Shown here: positions 37,302 to 45,965 of the stretch, piece after piece | Numbering within the stretch: position 1 is the stretch's first letter | How the letters are laid out: each line of letters opens with the position of its first letter | Source: Burkholderiales bacterium 67-32 | Lineage (GTDB): Bacteria; Pseudomonadota; Gammaproteobacteria; Burkholderiales; Burkholderiaceae_B | Reading direction: 5' to 3' | Assembly (NCBI GenBank): GCA_001898625.1 | Contig: MKUP01000019.1 | Span: 1 to 61,810, forward strand | Length of the DNA stretch: 61,810 bases | Position numbers and translations under genes: made by a program | The notes under the pieces: model-generated | Told to the model about the DNA's origin: nothing | What the model saw: only the letters and a program-made list of their open reading frames with translations | Database searches by the model: none

Positions 37302-38192
37302 CTAGACGCTCCCCAGCGAAGCCGCCGCCGATTGCGCGGCCTGCCGCAGGACGCGCCGGGCCAGCACGGCCGCCAGATGGCGCCGATACTCGGCCGTCGC
37401 ATGCAGATCGCTACCCGGTTCGCACGCAGCCGCCGCGTCCTCGGCCAGTTCGTGCAGCAAGCCATCGTCCGGCCGTTTCCCCTCCAGGCGCCGCGCCAGT
37501 TCGGGGAAACTCCGGGGAACGCCGTCCACCCCTCCCAGGCCAAAAGCAGCCTGCCGGCAGACGCCCGCCGCATCGATGCGTATCTGGGCCGCCGCCGACG
37601 CCATGGCGAAATCGCCATGGCGTATGGCGATCTCGTCGAAGGCGCAGCCGGTACCACGCGCGGCCCATACGGGCCACTCGATCGCCGTCAAGCACTCCGT
37701 ATCGCGGGTGTCGGTAAACATGGGTCCCAGAAAAAACGCGCCGGCCGGAACGGTACGCTCGCCCTCCTCCTGGCTGGTCAAGCTCAGCGTCGCCTCCAGC
37801 ACCAGGGCAGCCAGCGGCAGCTCGGCGGAAGGATCGGCATGCACCAGACTCCCGCCCACGGTGCCGCGATTCCGCGTCTGACCGTGCCCGACCCACCGCA
37901 GTGCCGCGGCAACCAGCGGTATCTGCGCATGCAATTCGATCGCGTCTTCCAGGGTCCGTTGGCGCACCACGGCACCAGTCACCACGGCCTGGCTCGAAGC
38001 CGACACCGATTGCAGGGCCGCCACCCTGTGAATATCCACCAGCACAGCGGGACGTGCCAGGCGCATGGCCATCATGGGAACCAGGCTCTGGCCACCAGCC
38101 AGCAGCTTGGCTTCGTAGCCATGCTGGTGCAGAAGATCGAGTGCGTGGTCCAGGCTTTCGGCCCGCACATAGTCAAAGGAAGCAGCTTTCAC
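37302..38192 (-). CDS. Molybdenum hydroxylase, FAD subunit (second operon)
   Basis: A CoxM-type subunit of 296 residues with AGGQSLVPMM near residue 32 and RNRGTVGGSLVHADPSAE near 105. The open frame runs far upstream through the divergent LysR gene, but homology begins at KAASFDYVRAES. The start is therefore taken as GTG at 38190-38192, which has no strong ribosome binding site. It is first in the operon, transcribed away from the LysR gene. Confidence 0.82.
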   Translation of the reverse strand: MKAASFDYVRAESLDHALDLLHQHGYEAKLLAGGQSLVPMMAMRLARPAVLVDIHRVAALQSVSASSQAVVTGAVVRQRTLEDAIELHAQIPLVAAALRWVGHGQTRNRGTVGGSLVHADPSAELPLAALVLEATLSLTSQEEGERTVPAGAFFLGPMFTDTRDTECLTAIEWPVWAARGTGCAFDEIAIRHGDFAMASAAAQIRIDAAGVCRQAAFGLGGVDGVPRSFPELARRLEGKRPDDGLLHELAEDAAAACEPGSDLHATAEYRRHLAAVLARRVLRQAAQSAAASLGSV

Positions 38193-38338
38193 GATAGGAT
38201 GTCTGGGGAGCTGAGCAAGAGAAAACCTGGGAGCCCGACCCGCGGTCGCGGACGGGTTCCACCCGTGTTTGGCATTCGTTTTTCGTGGGAGCAGTGTGCG
38301 GGTGGACCACTTTGACGGCAAAGCAATAATCTTCACGT

Positions 38339-38359
38339 GGCGTGAGTTATATTCACGCC
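38339..38359. promoter_or_regulatory. LysR-type operator between the second coxMSL operon and its regulator
   Basis: Perfect inverted repeat GGCGTGA-GTTATAT-TCACGCC. It contains the classic T-N11-A LysR core (TGA...TCA). It lies 26 bp before the LysR ATG and about 150 bp before coxM, the standard place for a divergent LTTR site. Confidence 0.75.
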
Positions 38360-38384
38360 GACCCGAGCAGCGACAGGAGACCCC

Positions 38385-39314
38385 ATGAAAAAGCTGCCCC
38401 CGCTCAATGCCGTGCGGGCATTCGAGGTGGCTGCGCGCCACGTAAGCTTCACCAAGGCTGCTGCAGAACTGAACGTTACGCACGGCGCCGTCAGCCGCCA
38501 GGTCGCCCTGCTTGAAGACTGGCTTGGCGTGGCGCTTTTCCACCGCGCGCCTTCGCAGTTGACGCTGACCGAAAGCGGCCGCGGATATCTCCACGAAGTG
38601 TCGGCCGCGCTGGACCGCCTGGCGACGGCATCGATGTACGTGATGCAGCAGGCTGCCCCCGTCGTGCTGCGCGTCAATGGTCCTCCCACGTTCACCATGC
38701 GCTGGCTGATTCCGCGCATGTCGGTGTTCCAGCGCAAGCGGCCCGACGTCGAAGTGCGCCTTACGACGTCTCTGGCCACGCCGAACTTTCAGGAAAACAG
38801 CTACGACATCGCCATACGCGGGCAGCACGGGCCATTGGACGACTGCCGATCGATTCCCTTCATGACCGAGATCATTGCCCCCATCTGCCATGTCGATCTG
38901 CAGGAGAATCTCAAGCTCGCCGACCCGCGGGACCTGGCCTCGCATACGCTCATCAGCTATGCCACCGAACCCTATGCTTGGAGCGAGTGGCTGGAATCCG
39001 CGGGCGTGCCCGGACTGAAGCCCGCCAATACGCTGGGCTTCGAACAGATGTTCTTCGCGTTCCAGGCGGCTTCGGAGGGACTGGGCTTGGCCATGGTGCC
39101 GCTGTTCCTGGCCATCGATGAAATCCTTGCCGGCCGCCTGTGCGTGCCGTTCGGCCCATTGGGCATCAAGCGGCGGACGTACTACGCCAACCATGCTGGA
39201 ACGCAGAAAGCACAGGCGCTGGCCGATACCTTCTGCGAGTGGTTGGAGCAGGAAGGCCGCGACACCGAGCAATCGATCACGGCATGGGCGGCCAGCCAGG
39301 GCTGGACGCTCTGA
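38385..39314 (+). CDS. LysR-family regulator (GcvA-like)
   Basis: 309 residues with a single N-terminal winged helix (SFTKAAAELNVTHGAVSRQVALLE) and a standard periplasmic-binding-like effector domain starting near residue 90. The opening LPPLNAVRAFEVAARH resembles the GcvA/AmpR subgroup. The start ATG follows ACAGGAG. It is divergent from coxM-coxS-coxL and should control that operon. Confidence 0.9.
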   Translation: MKKLPPLNAVRAFEVAARHVSFTKAAAELNVTHGAVSRQVALLEDWLGVALFHRAPSQLTLTESGRGYLHEVSAALDRLATASMYVMQQAAPVVLRVNGPPTFTMRWLIPRMSVFQRKRPDVEVRLTTSLATPNFQENSYDIAIRGQHGPLDDCRSIPFMTEIIAPICHVDLQENLKLADPRDLASHTLISYATEPYAWSEWLESAGVPGLKPANTLGFEQMFFAFQAASEGLGLAMVPLFLAIDEILAGRLCVPFGPLGIKRRTYYANHAGTQKAQALADTFCEWLEQEGRDTEQSITAWAASQGWTL

Positions 39315-39335
39315 CAGCGCGGAAGAAGAACCGCT

Positions 39336-40313
39336 TCAATCGATCCGGATATTCGCCTCTCGAATCACCTTGCCATAGACGTCGAAGTCGGTACGCATCA
39401 CCTTGGCGAACTCCGCCGGTGAACTGCCGACGGGCGTGATGCCCATGCTTTCTATCTTCGCCGACACCTCCGGGCTCGTGATGATCCGCACCAGCTCGCT
39501 GGACAGCTTGTCGGCGACGGCCCGGGGCGTCGCGGCTGGCACCAGCACACCGAGCCATCCGTCTTGTTCGAAAGAGCGATACCCCAGCTCGCGGAACGTG
39601 GGAAGACCCGGCAAGCCCGGCAATCTTTGCGTTCCCGTCACGGCAAGAAAATTCAGCCGTTCCGCGAACTGGCGCGCAGTGACGCTATCGATCAGCCCGC
39701 CGCTGATCTGCCCGCCCAGGAGGTTCGTCGCGAGCTGAGAGCTGCCCTGGAAAGGAACCAGCGGCAGGTCCATGCCTGCTTGCTGATTGAGCATGATGCT
39801 CAGGAGCTGAGAAGGCGTGCCCACGCCGTAGTTGCCGATATTCGTCCCGCCCGGGTTGGCTTTCCCCTGGGCAACGAACTCCTGGAGAGTTTTCGCCGCT
39901 CCGGACTTGGGAACCGCCAACAGCAAAGGTAGACGGGCGATCAAGGTGATCGACGAAAAATCCTTGAAGGGATCGTAGGTCGCCTTCTTCACCAGTTGCG
40001 GCTGCAGGACCAGACCCGACACCCCCAGAAGCACGGTGTAACCGTCAGCGGGAGCACGCGCCACCAGCCCCGCACCGATCAGTCCCCCTGCTCCGGCACG
40101 GTTCTCGACCACCACGCTCTGGTGCCATGCTTCCTGCAACCGTTGCGCCAGCAGCCGCGCCGTCGAATCCGCCACCCCTCCCGGCGCATAGGGTACGACG
40201 ATCGTGACGGGTTTGGAGGGATAGGATCCGGCGGCCGTGTCAGCCTGCGCGGCGGCCCCGCCGACCAGCATCGCCAGCGTGAAACAACGTCCGATCAACG
40301 AAGAAAAGTACAT
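39336..40313 (-). CDS. Bug-family periplasmic solute receptor
   Basis: 325 residues with a signal peptide ending near AAAQADTAAG-SYPSKP. Family blocks: VTIVVPYAPGGVADSTAR, VVENRAGAGGLIGAG and FQGSSQLATNLLGGQISG. It lies 34 bp downstream of the carotenoid/stilbene oxygenase gene and is probably cotranscribed with it. No membrane partner genes are in the window. Confidence 0.9.
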   Translation of the reverse strand: MYFSSLIGRCFTLAMLVGGAAAQADTAAGSYPSKPVTIVVPYAPGGVADSTARLLAQRLQEAWHQSVVVENRAGAGGLIGAGLVARAPADGYTVLLGVSGLVLQPQLVKKATYDPFKDFSSITLIARLPLLLAVPKSGAAKTLQEFVAQGKANPGGTNIGNYGVGTPSQLLSIMLNQQAGMDLPLVPFQGSSQLATNLLGGQISGGLIDSVTARQFAERLNFLAVTGTQRLPGLPGLPTFRELGYRSFEQDGWLGVLVPAATPRAVADKLSSELVRIITSPEVSAKIESMGITPVGSSPAEFAKVMRTDFDVYGKVIREANIRID

Positions 40314-40347
40314 GGTGTCTCCTTGATTTCATTGTTTGATGGATAGG

Positions 40348-41895
40348 TCAGAGCGCGGCGATCTGCTCGCCATTGAGCCAGACCGCATGCACGCCGAACG
40401 GCACGCGTTGCGGAAGTTGCAAGCGGCAGACTTCGGTCATGGATGCCGCATCGAGCACCAGCACTTCGGCCCGGTTCTCGCCCATGAGCAGGTCCAGCAG
40501 ATACCCGTCGTCTTCGGCAACGGCGTTTTTTTTCGGCACGAAGAGCGGCTCGCCGCCGTAGAGTTGGCCGTAGTCCACGTACCGGATCTCGCGTTCTTCC
40601 CGATAGTCGTATTTGAGGGTGCCCTTGCCCATGTAGCCCTCGCGCTGTTCATCAAGGAGGTAGCAATAGCGGTTTTCCTTGCCCCGGTAGCCGACGTGGA
40701 AAGAACAGCGCTCATAGCCCCATTCGATCAGGACCCGGTCTTCGAGCACCTTGCCCGCGTCGGGATCGATGACCCATTTCGCCAGATGGGCGTGGGATTC
40801 CTCCGGAGTATGGATGGGCACGGTGTCCGGATACTCGGAAAACCTCGGTGCGAACATCACGATGTTCGTTTTCCCGTCAGGCCCTTTCTCCTCCCATGCA
40901 TTGACCAGATGCCAGATCGCGCCGGGCTTGCCGGTCGTGACCCAGCGAATGGGCGTGTCCCGATCGAACTTCCGGGGAAGGATCCCGAAACGCATCTCGT
41001 ACTTCGGATCCCAGTAGTACATGCTGCCGCCTTCCTTCTGCAGGCCTTGCTTGTCGACCCGCATCGAGATGTCCGGGAATACGATGTAGTTCTCGGTAAT
41101 GCAGCACTCATGAATCCACGCCATGTGATTCGGCGGCTGCTGGTAGGTAAGCGACCGCACGACCTCGTTGTTCGAAACCTGGACGATCGTGATGCTGCCG
41201 TCATAGCGGTTCGTCGCGACGCTGTACATGTCGCCCGTATCGGGATCGATGGCGGGATGGGCGGAAAAGGGGCCCGTCAGTTTCCCTCCCCAGGTCACGT
41301 GCTCGCCGGATCCATCGATGACCAGCTTTCCGTCTTCCCTGCGGACATCCAGGGCGAAGGGATATCCGGCTTCGTTGAAGGCGTATAGCCTGCCCCGATG
41401 GAACTGGAGCGCCGTCCCGTTCCCGGTACCGCTGAACCTCAACTCCGGTAGCGCGCCTTCCTGGTACTGCGTGCTCAGCCAGGCCATTTTCTCGGCGGCA
41501 GCCTTCCCTCCCGTCAACAACTCGCCCATGGTGAGATACACCTCGCGGCCCAGCATTTTCTCGATCTGGTAGCGCCGGGTGCGGACATAGGAATTGGTGT
41601 AGGTCGCCTTCCCCCCATGGATATGGACCTGGTGCAGCATTCCCGGTCCATCGAACATCTGCCATCTCACCCCCATCGGGGTGAACTGGGGATTCGTGCC
41701 GTTACGGATGTAGACGCCTTCGAGGTCGGGTGGGAGCGTACCCACCACCGTGACGGGAGCGTCCTTCAGTTCGGTATGAACGGCGCGAAAACCCCAGTGC
41801 CTGTAGGCGCTCCTACGGTTATGGACATCGGCTTCCAGCGCCGCGTCCAGGCGGACCAAGTCCGCCTTCTGGGCGCGAGTCAATTGCAGCGACAT
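40348..41895 (-). CDS. Carotenoid/stilbene cleavage dioxygenase (RPE65 family)
   Basis: A 515-residue seven-bladed propeller oxygenase. The four Fe(II)-binding histidines are seen in SAHPAIDP, WIHECC, IWHLVNAWE and, at the C terminus, FGVHAVWL. YIRNGTNPQF near residue 65 is typical of the family. Bacterial members split lignostilbenes, resveratrol-like compounds or apocarotenals at a C=C bond, and the exact substrate cannot be read. The start is MSLQLTRAQ, chosen for AGAGGAAATC upstream; an ATG 15 bp earlier is less likely. It is divergent from the FadR-type regulator. Confidence 0.88.
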   Translation of the reverse strand: MSLQLTRAQKADLVRLDAALEADVHNRRSAYRHWGFRAVHTELKDAPVTVVGTLPPDLEGVYIRNGTNPQFTPMGVRWQMFDGPGMLHQVHIHGGKATYTNSYVRTRRYQIEKMLGREVYLTMGELLTGGKAAAEKMAWLSTQYQEGALPELRFSGTGNGTALQFHRGRLYAFNEAGYPFALDVRREDGKLVIDGSGEHVTWGGKLTGPFSAHPAIDPDTGDMYSVATNRYDGSITIVQVSNNEVVRSLTYQQPPNHMAWIHECCITENYIVFPDISMRVDKQGLQKEGGSMYYWDPKYEMRFGILPRKFDRDTPIRWVTTGKPGAIWHLVNAWEEKGPDGKTNIVMFAPRFSEYPDTVPIHTPEESHAHLAKWVIDPDAGKVLEDRVLIEWGYERCSFHVGYRGKENRYCYLLDEQREGYMGKGTLKYDYREEREIRYVDYGQLYGGEPLFVPKKNAVAEDDGYLLDLLMGENRAEVLVLDAASMTEVCRLQLPQRVPFGVHAVWLNGEQIAAL

Positions 41896-41935
41896 GATTT
41901 CCTCTTGCATGTTCCAGGGGTGATAGGCCTTTGGT

Positions 41936-41976
41936 CTATCCTATGTTGGTCTGACCAATGCATATTGATAGGATAG
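41936..41976. promoter_or_regulatory. Nested operator for the FadR-type regulator
   Basis: The 13-bp palindrome TTGGTCTGACCAA (41946-41958) contains the FadR consensus TGGTCNGACCA exactly. It sits inside a second, 9-bp inverted repeat, CTATCCTAT (41936-41944) and ATAGGATAG (41968-41976). It lies 50-80 bp upstream of the oxygenase start. Confidence 0.75.
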
Positions 41977-42044
41977 TTTTAACAATGCTCGTATGCAAGA
42001 GACTTAATTGGGGACGGAATAATGCCAAGGGGCTTTGTGGGTCT

Positions 42045-42057
42045 TTGGTATGATCAA
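42045..42057. promoter_or_regulatory. Second FadR-like half-conserved operator
   Basis: TTGGTATGATCAA matches the site at 41946 in 11 of 13 positions. It lies 64 bp upstream of the regulator's ATG and 99 bp from the first site, suggesting autoregulation or DNA looping. Confidence 0.5.
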
Positions 42058-42120
42058 CAAAGGTCTAAACTCAGTCCCTTTGCCAAGCTTGAGCCCCGCG
42101 CATCAAGACAGGAATTTGTC

Positions 42121-42894
42121 ATGGAAGAGTCGGGTGCCGCCGCATCACCGCTGTTCGAACCGATACAGTCCCGCCGAGCCTTCGAGGTGGTCTGCGAACA
42201 GATTCGCCAACTGGTTGCCACCGGCAAGCTCAAGCAAGGCGACAAACTGCCGCCCGAGCGCCAATTGGCCGAACAGTTGGCGGTCAGCCGGCTGACGATA
42301 CGTGAAGCTTTGAGAAGCCTCGAAAACGCGGGGCTCGTCGTCCTTCTGCGCGGCCCGAAGGGCGGCGCCTTCATTCAGAATGGCAATGACGACAAGATGA
42401 CCGAGGTGATGCAGGACATGCTCGACCTCGGCACCATCTCGCTGACGGATCTGACCGAAGCCAGGATCTTCATTCTCGATTCGGTGGTCCGGCTTGCCTG
42501 CGAAAGGGCCACGGAAGAAGACCTGGAACTGATTGCCGAAAACGTTCGGTCCAACGAGATCGCGCTGGCTTCCGGCAGCCGGGAAGTCCGGCTGGAGCAC
42601 GCGACCGAGTTCTATACCCGATTGGCCGCGGCGACGAAAAACAAGGTCATGATGCTCGTGGTGCGCTCATTGACCGATACGATCAAGGCCATTCTCCAAC
42701 GCATCGAAATCTATCCCGCGCAGGATCTTGCCGTGTCGAGAAGACAATTCCTGCAAGCACTGCGCGCGCGGGATCCGGAGCAGGCGGCAAGAGAAATGCA
42801 TGTGCACCTGCAAAAACTCCACGAGCATGTCGTCAAGCATGCCGCGGCGCAGAAAAAATCACCGGACCTGGTCCCCCAGGTCCCGCATCGCTAA
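42121..42894 (+). CDS. GntR-family regulator, FadR subfamily
   Basis: 257 residues. The N-terminal winged helix includes KLPPERQLAEQLAVSRLTIREALRSLE; the wing is RGPKGGAF. A C-terminal all-helical FCD ligand domain follows (ARIFILDSVVRLACERA...). The start is MEESGAAAS with CAGGAA upstream; the frame stays open 99 bp earlier across the second operator, which argues against the longer form. It probably represses the oxygenase/receptor operon. Its stop overlaps the convergent hydrolase stop (CTAA). Confidence 0.88.
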   Translation: MEESGAAASPLFEPIQSRRAFEVVCEQIRQLVATGKLKQGDKLPPERQLAEQLAVSRLTIREALRSLENAGLVVLLRGPKGGAFIQNGNDDKMTEVMQDMLDLGTISLTDLTEARIFILDSVVRLACERATEEDLELIAENVRSNEIALASGSREVRLEHATEFYTRLAAATKNKVMMLVVRSLTDTIKAILQRIEIYPAQDLAVSRRQFLQALRARDPEQAAREMHVHLQKLHEHVVKHAAAQKKSPDLVPQVPHR

Positions 42895-43619
42895 GGCCGA
42901 GCGTCGATAGGCGCCTGATCCTCGAAGTGCGCCAGGATGTCCGCCGTATCCAGCACGTCGGCATATTTCGCATGCATATCCAGCAGGCTCATCGCGTGGC
43001 TGGACTGCAGGCGGTCGAAGCAGGCGTCGGCGGCCACGGCGATGCGGTAGTTGGCGCTGAAGCCATCCACCACGGTGGCACGCACGCAGCCCGAGGTGCT
43101 GCCGCCCGCCACGACCAGCGAATCCGCACCCAGCAGGGTCAGGTAGGACTGCAACGGCGTCGAGAAGAACGCCGACGGCTTCTGCTTGCCGATGACGAGG
43201 TCGCCGGGCTGGGGCGCGATGTCCTCGACGATCTCGTCATGATGCCGGTCGGACTGGGGCAGCGGCGCTTCCTGCGGCCGTGACCGCGCATGCTTCCACA
43301 GCCACGAGCCCATGTCCCACTTGTCGTCCCGGTACGCGCCCCGCGTGTAGATGACGGGCCGCTGCTGCGCGCGAAAAGCGGCCAGCAGTTCGCGGATGCG
43401 GTCGATGGCGTCCCAGCTTGCCTCGCCGCAGGAGTTGGGCCAGCGGCGGACGGAATCGGCGATGGGTTCGCGCCGGTCGCCGCAGAAGCCATAGGTGGCG
43501 TCCACGATCACCAGGGCCGGCCTCGCGCCGAATCCCATGCGGGCGCCGTATCCGGACAGTTCGATGATCTCGCGGTCGCGCGGAGTCAGGTACGAATACA
43601 GCGATTCGAGCGTAGCCAT
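42891..43619 (-). CDS. Isochorismatase-family hydrolase, NicF/N-carbamoylsarcosine-amidase-like
   Basis: 242 residues with Asp40 (VIVD), Lys145 (VIGKQKPSAFF) and Cys178 (GSTSGC). The K-x-x-P-S-A-F-F and S-G-C-V-R-A blocks match nicF of this window more closely than the hydrolase at 27633 does. An N-terminal extension of about 30 residues is typical of N-carbamoylsarcosine amidase relatives. It is last in the ABC importer-aldolase operon, 13 bp after the aldolase gene. The substrate is probably an amide or carbamoyl acid. Confidence 0.85.
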   Translation of the reverse strand: MATLESLYSYLTPRDREIIELSGYGARMGFGARPALVIVDATYGFCGDRREPIADSVRRWPNSCGEASWDAIDRIRELLAAFRAQQRPVIYTRGAYRDDKWDMGSWLWKHARSRPQEAPLPQSDRHHDEIVEDIAPQPGDLVIGKQKPSAFFSTPLQSYLTLLGADSLVVAGGSTSGCVRATVVDGFSANYRIAVAADACFDRLQSSHAMSLLDMHAKYADVLDTADILAHFEDQAPIDARP

Positions 43620-43632
43620 GCCCAGGGTCTCC

Positions 43633-44358
43633 TCAGGCGAAGAGCGCGGCGTCGCCGCGCGCCTTTTCCTGCCACGCGAGCTTGCGGACGAAGTAGTTCC
43701 AGGAATGCTCGACGTGGACGGGCGTCATGATCTGCTCGCGCCGGCGCTGGCGCACGGGCGGCATCGGGAAGCTCGCCTCGGTACGCATCTGCGAGCCCAG
43801 CACGTGGATGCGCGCGGCGCGTTCCAGGAACACCCCCACGCAGACGGCATGGGCAATGGACGTGCCGCAGAAGGTAACGCCGTGGTTGGCCATCAGCACG
43901 GCGAAGTGCGGCCCCAGGGTGCGCGCCAGCGCGGCGCCCTCCTCCTCGGTCTTGAGCAGCGCGGCTTCGTCCCGGTGGCAGGGCAGTTCGTCGAAATAGT
44001 CGGCGTCCAGCGTGAAGGGCGCCAGCGAGGTGCCGAACGACGACAGGATGCTAGCGTGGAAGGGATGGGTGTGGGCGACGACGTTGACGTCGGGCCGCGC
44101 CTTCAGGATCTCGGCATGGATGGGCCATTCCGAGTGGCGGCCTCCTTCGCCTTCCAGCTTGGCGCCGTCATGGCCGACCAGCACGAAATCGGCGGCGGAC
44201 AGGATCTCGCCCAGGCCACGCGCGTTGCGTTTGAGCCAGAAGCCGCGTCCCTGCGGATCGCGCAGCGACAGGTGGCCCAGGGTCATGTCGCCATGGCCTT
44301 CCATTTCCAGGACGCGGCAGGCCATCGCCAGTTGGTCCAGTTGTTCTTCGAGTGACAT
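43633..44358 (-). CDS. Class II aldolase/adducin-family protein
   Basis: A 241-residue zinc-type aldolase fold. Metal-binding histidines appear in VVAHTHPFH near residue 93 and ANHGV near 155. The family includes fuculose-phosphate aldolase, ribulose-phosphate epimerase and decarboxylating aldolases of aromatic pathways. The start is MSLEEQLDQ after GAGG; a further in-frame ATG 45 bp upstream would overlap the permease gene. It lies between an SsuABC-type importer and an amidase-type hydrolase. Confidence 0.85.
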   Translation of the reverse strand: MSLEEQLDQLAMACRVLEMEGHGDMTLGHLSLRDPQGRGFWLKRNARGLGEILSAADFVLVGHDGAKLEGEGGRHSEWPIHAEILKARPDVNVVAHTHPFHASILSSFGTSLAPFTLDADYFDELPCHRDEAALLKTEEEGAALARTLGPHFAVLMANHGVTFCGTSIAHAVCVGVFLERAARIHVLGSQMRTEASFPMPPVRQRRREQIMTPVHVEHSWNYFVRKLAWQEKARGDAALFA

Positions 44359-44368
44359 CGTGGGAGCC

Positions 44369-45169
44369 TCAATGGGAAGGACGGGAGTTCCGGGCATCGC
44401 CATCGGGCTCCCAGAAGATGATCCTGCCGCGCAGCGCGACCAGCAGGCGGTCGAGGGTGAAGCCGATCAACGCCACGGCGATCACGCCGGCATAGGACTC
44501 GGCATACATGAAAGAGGCCGACGCGTAGGCGATGTAGTAGCCCAGCCCGGTGCTGTCGCCGATCATCTCGGTGATGATCACGACCACCATGGACAGGGGC
44601 AACGCGACCCGGATGCCCGACATGATGGCGGGCAGCGCCGCCGGCAGCAGCACGCGCAGGAAAATGCGTACGGGCCCCGCCCCCATGTTGCGGGCGCTCC
44701 AGACCAGCCGGGGCGCCACGGCACGGATGCCGAAGTAGGTGTTGACGGCGATCGGGAAGGTGCATTCCAGGGCGATCAGCGCGATCTTCGACGGCGAGCC
44801 GAATCCCAGCAGCAGGATGAAGACGGGGTACAGCGCTATCTTCGGAACCGGGTAGCCGAACGAGAAGATGGGCTCGACCATCCATTCGAACCAGCGGCTG
44901 CGGGCCATGAACACGCCCAGCAGCACGCCGATGACGATCGCCAGGCCAAAGCCGCTCAGGGCCCGCGAGAACGAAATGGAAGCGTGATAGACCAGGTCGC
45001 CATTGGCCAGTCCCTCCACGAAGGCCCGCCCCACCTTCACGACGGAAGGCATCAACCGCGGCGACACCCAACCCGAGCGGGACAGCACTTCCCAGGCCGC
45101 GGCCAGGACCGCCAGCGGATACAGCGGCGCCATGGCTTGCCAGGCGAATGCGCGCAGGCGCTCAACCAT
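44369..45169 (-). CDS. ABC transporter permease (SsuC/TauC type), second
   Basis: 266 residues, about six membrane helices, with the permease EAA-like loop near residues 160-180 (ARNMGAGPVRIFLRVLLPAALP). GGGGAGG precedes the start MVERLRAF, which overlaps the upstream permease by 8 bp. It pairs with the permease at 45162. Confidence 0.9.
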   Translation of the reverse strand: MVERLRAFAWQAMAPLYPLAVLAAAWEVLSRSGWVSPRLMPSVVKVGRAFVEGLANGDLVYHASISFSRALSGFGLAIVIGVLLGVFMARSRWFEWMVEPIFSFGYPVPKIALYPVFILLLGFGSPSKIALIALECTFPIAVNTYFGIRAVAPRLVWSARNMGAGPVRIFLRVLLPAALPAIMSGIRVALPLSMVVVIITEMIGDSTGLGYYIAYASASFMYAESYAGVIAVALIGFTLDRLLVALRGRIIFWEPDGDARNSRPSH

Positions 45170-45965
45170 GACGAGCCTCCCCGGGATACTTGTCCGCCAG
45201 CAGGCGGCGCCGGATGGCCAGCAGGACACGGTCGCTGACGAAGCCCATCAGGCCGATGGCCAGGATGGCCGTGTACATCCAGTCGTAGCGCATGGCTTCC
45301 TCGGCGCGCACGACCATGTCGCCCAGGCCGTCGTGCGATCCCACCATCTCGGCGGCGAACAGCACGATGAACGAGAGCGCGAGGCCGGAGCGCAGGCCGG
45401 TGAAGATCTGCGGCAGCGCGGCCGGGAAAATGACGCGCCGGAAGATGTAGGCAGGCCCCGCCCCCATGTTGCGGGCGGCCCAGATCAGGGACACGGGCGT
45501 GGCGCGGGCGCCGTACAAGGTGTTGATGAAGGTGGGAAAAAACACGGCCAGCGTGATGAGGGCGATCTTCGAGACGTCGCCGAAACCCAGCCAGGTGATG
45601 ATGACGGGCAGCAGCGCGACCTTGGGTACGGGGTACAGCGTGGACACGAGCGGGTCGAAGAAGGCGCGCGCCTGCCGCCACACCGCGCTCAGGAGGCCGA
45701 TGGCCACGCCCAGCGCCGCGCCCATGAAGAAGCCGCTGTAGGAACGCACGCCGGATGCCATCGCGTCGCGGACGAGTTCGCCGCTGGCCAGCAGTTCCCA
45801 GGTCGTCGCGGCGATATCGGTCGGCGCCACCACGTAGCGGGGCGCGCCCGGCTGGCCGGCCGCCAGTTGCATGGCGACCAGCAGCGCCACGGGCAAGGTC
45901 CAGCCCGCTATCCAGCGCAGCGGACGCTGCCAGGAGCCCGCCGCCGCGGTGCGGACGCCGCTCAT
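45162..45965 (-). CDS. ABC transporter permease (SsuC/TauC type), first
   Basis: 267 residues, about six membrane helices, with the EAA-like loop AARNMGAGPAYIFRRVIFPAALP near residue 165. Two different permease genes imply a heterodimeric pore, whereas SsuABC and TauABC use a single permease gene. It overlaps the ATPase gene by 4 bp. Confidence 0.9.
   Translation of the reverse strand: MSGVRTAAAGSWQRPLRWIAGWTLPVALLVAMQLAAGQPGAPRYVVAPTDIAATTWELLASGELVRDAMASGVRSYSGFFMGAALGVAIGLLSAVWRQARAFFDPLVSTLYPVPKVALLPVIITWLGFGDVSKIALITLAVFFPTFINTLYGARATPVSLIWAARNMGAGPAYIFRRVIFPAALPQIFTGLRSGLALSFIVLFAAEMVGSHDGLGDMVVRAEEAMRYDWMYTAILAIGLMGFVSDRVLLAIRRRLLADKYPGEARHG

Noticed and set aside
34406-38192. Carbon monoxide dehydrogenase (coxMSL) for the second molybdenum operon
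   Set aside because: The AYRCSFR active-site loop of true CO dehydrogenases is not present in the large subunit.
38193-39272. Upstream extension of the second FAD subunit through the LysR gene
   Set aside because: The extension is antisense to the LysR gene and has no homology to CoxM; the GTG at 38192 gives the normal protein length.
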